Shown: positions 4,707-9,748 of the stretch, piece by piece | Layout: each line of letters begins with the position of its first letter | How positions within the stretch are numbered: the first letter of the stretch is position 1 | Assembly: GCA_900550415.1 (NCBI GenBank) | Contig: URSO01000071.1 | Span: forward strand, 1 to 9,748 | Origin: an uncultured Collinsella sp. | Lineage (GTDB): Bacteria > Actinomycetota > Coriobacteriia > Coriobacteriales > Coriobacteriaceae | DNA: 9,748 nucleotides | Direction: 5' to 3' | Translations under genes and position numbers: made by a program | Notes under the pieces: model-generated | Seen by the model: only the letters and a program-made list of their open reading frames with translations | Told to the model about the DNA's origin: nothing | Databases searched by the model: none

Positions 4707-7280
4707 CTAGAACGTCTGCTCGTAGTCGCTGTGTTTTTTGGCCGAACGCACCAGGAACTCCTGGTTGGTGTTGGTGCCCTTAAGACCCTTGATAAACGAT
4801 GCGGCTGCGCGCTCGGTGTTGTTCATGCCGGCAAGAATGCGACGCAGACCAAAGACAAACGGACGCATCTGCTCGTCGACCAACAGGTCCTCGTTACGCG
4901 TACCGGAGGCAACGGGGTCGATAGCCGGGAAGATGCGGCGGTCGGCCAGGTCGCGGTCGAGCTTAAGCTCCATGTTGCCGGTGCCCTTGAACTCCTCAAA
5001 GATGACTTCGTCCATCTTGGAACCGGTGTCGATGAGGGCAGAGGCCAGGATGGTAAGCGAGCCACCGTTCTCGATATTGCGGGCTGCACCCAGGAAGCGC
5101 TTGGGCGGATATAGGGCCGCCGAATCGACGCCGCCCGAAAGGATGCGGCCCGAGGCGGGCGCCGCCAAGTTGTAGGCGCGGGCGAGGCGCGTGATGGAGT
5201 CGAGCACCACCACGACGTCGCCACCCAGCTCTACGATGCGCTTGGCGCGCTCGATGACGAGCTCTGCCACGCGGGTGTGGTTGTCGGCAGGCATATCGAA
5301 GGTCGACGCCACAACCTCGCCCTTGATGGAACGCTGCATATCGGTGACCTCTTCGGGGCGCTCGTCGACGAGCAGGCAGATGAGGTGCACCTCGGGGTTG
5401 TTAATCGAGATGGACTGGCAGATCTTCTTGAGGATCGTGGTCTTGCCGGCCTTGGGCGGGGACACGATCAGGCCACGCTGGCCCTTGCCGATCGGCGACA
5501 CGATGTCGATGGCGCGACCGGTAATGGAGTCCTTGCCGTGCTCCATGCGCAGCGGCTCGTTGGGATAGACCGGGGTGAGGTCGCCGAACTTGGGGCGGTT
5601 GCGAATCTGCTCGGGGTCCAGACCGTTGACGGTCGTGATTTTGGCGAGGCCGGCGCGCTTGTCGCCGCCGCGCGAAGGACGCAGCGAGCCCTCGATGACG
5701 TCGCCCGTGCGCAGGCGCGCGGAGCGGATGAGGTAGGCGGGCACGAAGGCGTCGTCGTTGGACTTCATGTAGCCATGGGCGTGGATGATGCCGGAGCTAT
5801 CCGGGCGAATCTGCAGAATGCCCTTGATGTCGCGGAAGCCCTCGGCCTTCGCGGCGGTGACGTAGATCTCCTCGACGAGCTCGGCTTTCTTCTTGCCGGT
5901 CGTCTCGATCTCGAACTCCTTGGCCTTCTCGCGCAGTTCGGCGACCTTCATGGCAGCGAGCTCCTCACGCGAAAGCGTGGGCTCGGTGGGGGCGGCGTTA
6001 CGCTCCTTGTTGCGCTGTTTGCGATCGCGCTGGCGGTTGCGACGGTCGTTGTTGCGCTCGTCCTTGCGCTCGTTGCGCTCCTCGTTGCGCTTGTGCTGGC
6101 GACGGTTGGGGCGAGCGTTGTCATCGGCCTCAGCGGGCGCGGCGCCATCGGTTGCGGCGGCGTCGGCATTGGCCGCAGCGGCGTCATTGGCCTCGGCGCC
6201 GGAATCAATCTGCGCTTCGACATCAGCCTGCTGCTCGGCGGCCTTGGCCTTAGCGGACTTCTTACGACCGCGCTTGGGCTTCTCGGACGCAGACTGTTCG
6301 ACGTCTTGGGACTCGGCGGCATCAGTCGATGCATCGGCGGTCGTCTCGGCGGAATCCTCGGACGCACCCTTCTTGGCAGCCTTGGCCTTGGACGTGCGCT
6401 TAGCAGCAGTACGATGGCTGCGACCGGGACGGACGTCGGCGGGCTCGACATCGGCGGGAGCGGCCTCGGAAGTCGTAGCATCCTGGACGGGTGCGTCGGC
6501 GGCGGTTGCAGACTCGGCGGTCGCCGCAGCATCCCGAGCGGCTGCAGCTGCGGCTGCGGCCTTCTCTGCCTCGACGAAGGCCTTGGGCTTGCGACCGCGA
6601 CGGTGTGGGCGCAAAGCCGGATCGACAACGGGAACTTCGCTGGCCTCGACAGGCGCAGCAGGCTCAGCAGACGATGTGCCCTCCCCTGCCGCGGAACGGA
6701 CCGAAGCCTCAGTGAGCTCGGGAATTACCTGTTCGGCAGCCTGCTCGGCCTTAGCAGCCGTGCGACGGCGTGTGCGCGGTGCCGGCTTCTCGGTCAGCTG
6801 GTCGGCGGCAGGGGTCTCGGTGGCGGCAGACGTCTCGGGCACAGACGGAGCTGCAAGCTCGGTCAGAGCCGCGGCCTCGCGCTCGGCAGCACGACGGCGG
6901 GCGCGCACCACCTGAGCCTCGCTAATCTGCGCCAACGCACGTGCTTGCGCGACCTCATCGGAAATCGGCACCGAGGAGTCAGTTGCAACGGTGCGCTTGG
7001 CGCGCGTCGTGCGCGTGGTACGGCGCTTTGGCTTGGTGACCTCCTCGCCGTCAGCGGCAGGCTTGGCCGTGCGGCGCATGCGCTTGGGCTTTGCCGGAGC
7101 AGCCTCCTCACCAGTTGCAGGCACGGCCTTCTCAGCCGCTACAGGCATAGGCGTCGAAGCAGCCTTAGGCGTCTCAGGAGCCGAGGCTTGCGCGGGCGCC
7201 GCGACCTGGTCCGACGCAACCGGTGCAGCGGGAGCGGCCTGCGTCGTCGTTATTTCGTTTTCTTGCTGTTGATCAGACAC
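4707..7280 (-). CDS. rho: Transcription termination factor Rho with a long disordered N-terminal extension
   Basis: The 857-residue product is the hexameric RNA-dependent ATPase that ends transcription at Rho-dependent sites. Residues 1-430 are low complexity: Ala/Pro/Glu/Thr-rich with basic clusters (RTTRTTRAKR, RPHRRGRKPKAF, KPKRGRKKSAK), a poly-Ala run at 241-248, and a very Arg/Asn/Lys-rich block at 393-428. The Rho N-terminal helical domain follows (about 435-480), then the RNA-binding cold-shock-like domain (482-555) and the RecA-type ATPase domain (about 560-845). SPPKAGKTT (607-615) is the Walker A loop. VDERPEEVTDMQR (638-650) holds the catalytic Glu640. VVVVLDS (689-695) is Walker B, and SGTR (792-795) holds the arginine finger Arg795. 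The core is complete and should be active. GTG 7280 is the only start near the N-terminus, because an in-frame TGA lies three codons upstream; its ribosome binding site is weak (GAG 8 nt upstream). Long extensions are typical of actinobacterial Rho. It is monocistronic with its own promoter and terminator. Confidence 0.98.
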   Translation of the reverse strand: MSDQQQENEITTTQAAPAAPVASDQVAAPAQASAPETPKAASTPMPVAAEKAVPATGEEAAPAKPKRMRRTAKPAADGEEVTKPKRRTTRTTRAKRTVATDSSVPISDEVAQARALAQISEAQVVRARRRAAEREAAALTELAAPSVPETSAATETPAADQLTEKPAPRTRRRTAAKAEQAAEQVIPELTEASVRSAAGEGTSSAEPAAPVEASEVPVVDPALRPHRRGRKPKAFVEAEKAAAAAAAARDAAATAESATAADAPVQDATTSEAAPADVEPADVRPGRSHRTAAKRTSKAKAAKKGASEDSAETTADASTDAAESQDVEQSASEKPKRGRKKSAKAKAAEQQADVEAQIDSGAEANDAAAANADAAATDGAAPAEADDNARPNRRQHKRNEERNERKDERNNDRRNRQRDRKQRNKERNAAPTEPTLSREELAAMKVAELREKAKEFEIETTGKKKAELVEEIYVTAAKAEGFRDIKGILQIRPDSSGIIHAHGYMKSNDDAFVPAYLIRSARLRTGDVIEGSLRPSRGGDKRAGLAKITTVNGLDPEQIRNRPKFGDLTPVYPNEPLRMEHGKDSITGRAIDIVSPIGKGQRGLIVSPPKAGKTTILKKICQSISINNPEVHLICLLVDERPEEVTDMQRSIKGEVVASTFDMPADNHTRVAELVIERAKRIVELGGDVVVVLDSITRLARAYNLAAPASGRILSGGVDSAALYPPKRFLGAARNIENGGSLTILASALIDTGSKMDEVIFEEFKGTGNMELKLDRDLADRRIFPAIDPVASGTRNEDLLVDEQMRPFVFGLRRILAGMNNTERAAASFIKGLKGTNTNQEFLVRSAKKHSDYEQTF

Positions 7281-7384
7281 AGTGTTTGCTCAACTTTCTT
7301 TTCAAGCCCTGTGATCACATGCTCCCTGCATAAACCTTCAGGGCGGCTAAACAGTCTAGTTCCGTTCAAAACGACGGACATCAT
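7250..7384 (-). other. Possible 44-codon upstream reading frame overlapping the rho start
   Basis: Within the predicted rho leader, tandem ATG codons at 7384 and 7381 open a 44-codon frame. It reads through the rho GTG in another frame and stops at TAA 7250-7252, 31 nt inside rho. No Shine-Dalgarno sequence precedes it, and it uses several codons rare in GC-rich genes (AGA, AGG, TTA). Translation is therefore doubtful. It is listed because its position could affect initiation at the weak rho start. Confidence 0.15.
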
Positions 7385-7423
7385 TGATCTGTATCGAGAT
7401 GATTGCGTCAACTACGCAGCGTT

Positions 7424-7451
7424 AGTGTAACACAACCGCCGCCACCTGCAA
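7424..7451 (-). promoter_or_regulatory. Predicted promoter of rho
   Basis: TTGCAG (-35, 7446-7451) and TACACT (-10, 7424-7429) are separated by 16 nt on the minus strand. A start near 7417 leaves a leader of about 137 nt. That leader holds a CCCTG/CAGGG hairpin (7324-7343, 10-nt loop) and a 10-bp palindrome, TGTGATCACA (7310-7319). Confidence 0.55.
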
Positions 7452-7453
7452 CT

Positions 7454-7507
7454 TAGTCATTGGGGACGTTCTTAAACGGCTAGTCAAAAGGGACACTCTT
7501 TACAAAG
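7454..7507. repeat. Imperfect 27-bp tandem repeat with GGGAC cores (REP-like)
   Basis: The two units, 7454-7480 and 7481-7507, both begin with TAGTCA, then share GGGAC and a TCTT block. They match at about 16 of the first 22 positions. Such GGGAC-containing intergenic repeats resemble REP-type sequences mobilised by REP-associated tyrosine transposases, but no transposase is in the window, so the assignment is inference. Confidence 0.45.
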
Positions 7508-7698
7508 TTTCGACGTATGCCGCATCACCTCATACGTTGCGGTGACACGGTTCTCAAATCCCGCCCAGTATCTCTCAAACAGGAACCATTCCACCGCAAC
7601 TCATAAGAAGAAGGCAGATTGGCCCTCAAACCTCGAGAAGCGAATCGGCCGAAGAGCAGGGCGAACATTCCTAAGATCGCTGTGCCACGGATTGCCCC

Positions 7699-7828
7699 CA
7701 TCTACTACGTTTGGCCCCGAACCCCCGACCACACCATCCTAATTGCAATAATCGCAAGTCCTCTACCTGCGGTTTTATTATTGTTGATATCGGCATGGTT
7801 CGGGGTATGCGACTAAACGTAGTAGATG
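7699..7828 (+). repeat. Structured element A (about 130 nt), copy 1 of a two-copy family
   Basis: The ends CATCTACTACGTTT (7699-7712) and AAACGTAGTAGATG (7815-7828) are exact inverted repeats of 14 nt. Inside them, CCCCGAACC (7715-7723) pairs with GGTTCGGGG (7797-7805). A competing helix, CCGACCA (7725-7731) with TGGT-T-CGG (7796-7803), is also possible and is the one shared with copy B. The loop carries CAATAAT/ATTATTG arms and a core containing CCTCTACCTGCGGTTTTA (7760-7777). It aligns gap-free with the reverse complement of 7922-8053. It could be a structured RNA, a DNA hairpin repeat or a MITE-like element. No clear target-site duplication is seen. Confidence 0.7.
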
Positions 7829-7921
7829 ACCCCGATTCGTGGCAGCGGCTCTTCCGCCGCGCCCCCGCGGACAATAACGATCCGCTTCCACCGTGCCCAA
7901 GGGATCGTTTTCAATACATGG

Positions 7922-8053
7922 CGGTTTACTACGATGAATTGCTCAACCGCAACCACGCCGAAACTCACATAAGTAAAATCGCAGCTAGAGGGCTTACGGT
8001 TTTCGATGAAAAGCCAGTGTGGTCGGCTTCCCTCGATTCATCGTAGTAAACCG
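7922..8053 (-). repeat. Structured element B (132 nt), copy 2, inverted relative to copy 1
   Basis: The ends CGGTTTACTACGATGAAT (7922-7939) and ATTCATCGTAGTAAACCG (8036-8053) are exact inverted repeats of 18 nt, extendable by one wobble and one G-C pair. Read on the minus strand it follows element A: TACTACG, then CCGACCACAC (8017-8026), then the CCTCTAGCTGCGATTTTA core (7974-7991), then TCGGCGTGGTT (7951-7961). All of these sit at the same spacing as in A. CCGACCAC can pair with GTGGT-TG-CGG, the counterpart of the inner helix of A. Confidence 0.7.
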
Positions 8054-8108
8054 GTATAGTTGTGTTTTAGTCTCACTTTGCAACTAACAATAAAGTCTCG
8101 CCAAACGC

Positions 8109-8143
8109 AAAAAGTCCGACCTCCGCATGGGAGATCGGACTTT
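8109..8143 (-). terminator. Intrinsic terminator of argS
   Basis: In the minus-strand RNA, AAAGUCCGA-U-CUCC (8143-8130) pairs with GGAG-G-UCGGACUUU (8124-8111), a 14-bp stem with one U-G wobble. The loop is 5 nt and the U-run is at 8109-8113. On the plus strand the wobble is a C/A mismatch, which fixes the orientation. It starts 43 nt after the argS stop codon. Confidence 0.92.
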
Positions 8144-8186
8144 CGATACTCAGTTAACCAAGCCTACGCAGCCAAACGACCAGCGC

Positions 8187-9748
8187 TTACATCTGCTCAG
8201 GCGCGGAAACGCCAACGAGGGTGAGCACCAGGGCGAGCGTCACGCGGACGGCGTCGCAAGCGGCCAGACGGGCACGCGAAAGCTCAGGGTCGACGGGACG
8301 GCCCTCGCTCGGCAGCACCTGACAGGCAGCATAGAAGCTGTGGAAGTCACCAGCGAGTTCCTCGGCAAAGTGCGTCAGACGGAACGGGGCGCGGTCGCGA
8401 GCGCAGCTGGCGATCAGGTCGGTAAGCTCATTGAGATTGCGCGAAAGGGCGAGCTCGGTCGGGTCGGTCAGCAGCGAGTAATCGACGTTCTCACCGATGG
8501 CCTTGGCGGCAACGGCCTTCATGCCCATCTCGTCGGCCTGCTCAGGCGTTACGTCAGCGGCACGGCGCAGGATGGAGCAGACGCGAGCGTGAGCGTACTG
8601 CACGTAATAGACCGGGTTGGAGTTGTCGCGCTTCTTAACGGCCTCAATGTCGAAGTCGACCATCTGGTTGGAGCTCTTGGAGATGAGCGTGTAGCGAGCG
8701 GCATCGGAGCCGACCTCGTCGACGAGCTCCTGCAGGGTCACCATGGTGCCCTTGCGCTTGGACATACGGACGGGCTTGCCGTTACGCAGCAGGTTGACGA
8801 GCTGGCCCAGTAGAACCTCGAACTTGCCGGGGTAACCCAGAGCGTCGCAGACGCAGCGGACGCGCTCGATGTAACCGTGGTGGTCGGCGCCCCAGATGTC
8901 GATGACGTGATCGACGCGCTGGAACTTATCCCAGTGATAGGCGACGTCGGAGGCGAAGTAGGTGTACTCGCCGTCGGACTTGATCAGGACGCGGTCCTTG
9001 TCGTCGCCCAGATCGGTGGAGCGGAACCACAGGGCGCCGTCCTTGGTGTAGAGGTAGCCCATCTTGTCGAGCTTCTCAAAAGCGCGGTCGACGGCGGAGG
9101 TGCCGGCGGTCTCGCCCTCGGTGTCCTTCACGTACAGCGAGCGCTCGGAGTACCAACGGTCGAAGTCGCAGTTGACGGCGTGGCAGAGGTCGCGCATGTT
9201 ATCGACCATCTTTACATAGCCGCGCTCGCGGAAGCTCTCCATGCGCTCCTGCGGATCGGCGTCGACCCACTTGTCGCCGTCGGTGCGCCAGAACTCGGCG
9301 GCCTCGTCGATGATGTAGTCGCCGCCGTAAGAGTCCTTGCCCAAGGTCTCGGCAAAGTTGTCCTGATACGGATGGGTCTCGGGGTGCTCGTCGTTCTCGT
9401 CGGCAACAAAGGCGTCGCGGTCGGCGATCAGCAGCTTGTGAGCCTCGTCGATATCAACGCCCTGCTTGGCGATGATGTCGGCAAGCTGCATATAGCGCGT
9501 GCTGATGGAGTTGCCGAAGGTGTTCATCTGAGAGCCGTGGTCATTGATGTAGAACTCACGCTGGATGTCGTAACCGGCGTGGTCCATAACGCGGCAGAGC
9601 GAATCGCCCAGCGCGGCCCAGCGGCCGTGGCCGATGTGCATGGGGCCGACGGGGTTGGCGGAAACGAACTCGACCTGGGTCTTCAGGCCACCACCGACGT
9701 TGGACTTAGCGAAGTCCATGCCCTTCTCGCGAGCCTCGCCAAAGATGG
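8187..9748 (-). CDS. argS: Arginyl-tRNA synthetase, N-terminus beyond the window edge
   Basis: The visible part is 519 codons plus a partial one, about nine codons more than the frame counted from the internal ATG at 9719. That Met is not the start: upstream codons read IFGEAREKG, and the catalytic core follows directly. The enzyme charges tRNA-Arg with arginine and ATP as a class I synthetase. Numbering from the Met at 9719, VEFVSANPVGPMHIGHGR (16-33) carries the HIGH signature, WGADHHGY (276-283) is typical of ArgRS, and MSKRKGT (319-325) is the KMSKS-type loop. QYAHARVCSILRRA opens the helical anticodon-binding (DALR) domain, which ends normally at SAPEQM. The missing N-terminal additive domain, which contacts the D-loop, should be roughly 60-100 residues. 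The core looks intact. It lies upstream of rho on the same strand but is separated from it by a terminator and the repeat region. Confidence 0.97.
   Translation of the reverse strand, partial: IFGEAREKGMDFAKSNVGGGLKTQVEFVSANPVGPMHIGHGRWAALGDSLCRVMDHAGYDIQREFYINDHGSQMNTFGNSISTRYMQLADIIAKQGVDIDEAHKLLIADRDAFVADENDEHPETHPYQDNFAETLGKDSYGGDYIIDEAAEFWRTDGDKWVDADPQERMESFRERGYVKMVDNMRDLCHAVNCDFDRWYSERSLYVKDTEGETAGTSAVDRAFEKLDKMGYLYTKDGALWFRSTDLGDDKDRVLIKSDGEYTYFASDVAYHWDKFQRVDHVIDIWGADHHGYIERVRCVCDALGYPGKFEVLLGQLVNLLRNGKPVRMSKRKGTMVTLQELVDEVGSDAARYTLISKSSNQMVDFDIEAVKKRDNSNPVYYVQYAHARVCSILRRAADVTPEQADEMGMKAVAAKAIGENVDYSLLTDPTELALSRNLNELTDLIASCARDRAPFRLTHFAEELAGDFHSFYAACQVLPSEGRPVDPELSRARLAACDAVRVTLALVLTLVGVSAPEQM

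Larger units (their letters stand above)
7452..8108. other. Long argS-rho intergenic region carrying repeats and no convincing gene
   Basis: About 650 bp separate the argS terminator from the rho promoter. From left to right the region holds a 27-bp tandem repeat (7454-7507) and overlapping small inverted repeats ACGTATG/CATACGT (7513-7537) and CCGCA/TGCGG (7520-7542). A featureless stretch of about 150 bp follows. Structured element A (7699-7828) comes next. The 93-bp spacer after it has a CCGCG-CCCC-CGCGG hairpin (7857-7870) and an AACGATCC/GGATCGTT stem with an 18-nt loop (7876-7909). Element B (7922-8053) completes the region, followed by about 55 bp with a TAGTTG/CAACTA repeat (8057-8086). 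Small open frames cross the region, but they run through the inverted repeats and lack good ribosome binding sites. Confidence 0.7.

Noticed and set aside
7310..7319. TGTGATCACA as a CRP/cAMP site
   Set aside because: The two half-sites abut with no 6-bp spacer, unlike the CRP consensus, and the site lies within the leader. It is kept only as an unexplained palindrome.
5277..7430. Open frame of about 717 codons antisense to rho on the plus strand
   Set aside because: It is an artefact of strong codon bias in the Ala/Arg/Glu-rich rho gene. The translation is repetitive Gly/Leu/Arg with no domain, and it runs into the rho leader and promoter.
7619..7816. 65-codon frame with a hydrophobic C-terminal half (toxin-like look)
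   Set aside because: A GAAGAAGG stretch lies upstream of a TTG start, but the hydrophobic part is encoded by the loop of element A, and the corresponding part of element B does not support a conserved protein.
7711..8046. 111-codon open frame across both repeat elements
   Set aside because: It starts with TTG, has no ribosome binding site, and is mostly made of the inverted-repeat elements, whose conservation pattern is base pairing, not codons.

Overview
This is a GC-rich bacterial chromosomal segment with five protein-coding genes wholly inside the window, one cut by the right edge, and a tRNA gene cut by the left edge. The gene content, the GTG start of rho, the very long low-complexity N-terminal extension of Rho and the Ala-rich codon use suggest a gut actinobacterium of the class Coriobacteriia, probably Collinsella-like. 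That placement is inference from protein flavour, not from a search.

Left part (1-2550). A tRNA-His gene on the minus strand runs off the left edge. It is divergent from a class I/II PLP aminotransferase (207-1388, +) that ends in a strong hairpin terminator. A ROK-family, ScrK/GmuE-type sugar kinase (1530-2420, +) follows with its own promoter. A perfect 8-bp inverted repeat straddles that promoter and looks like an operator. The kinase converges on the next operon, and both share one bidirectional terminator.

Middle (2503-4558, minus strand). A promoter at 4530-4558 drives a two-gene unit: an unrecognised 466-residue protein with two N-terminal membrane helices and a long disordered tail, then, 7 nt later, a VanZ-like membrane protein. 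The last codons and the stop of vanZ lie inside the terminator stem.

Right part (4638-9748, minus strand). rho encodes an 857-residue transcription terminator with roughly 430 residues of disordered extension. It has its own promoter, a leader of about 140 nt and its own terminator. Upstream, the 3' two-thirds or so of argS enters from the right edge and ends in a terminator at 8109-8143.

The most unusual part is the roughly 650-bp gap between argS and rho. It holds two homologous structured elements of about 130 nt in opposite orientation (7699-7828 and 7922-8053). They align without gaps at about 61% identity. Their terminal helices have diverged by compensatory base-pair changes, while a central block stays nearly constant. 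Beside them is an imperfect 27-bp tandem repeat with GGGAC cores. No protein gene in this gap is convincing.
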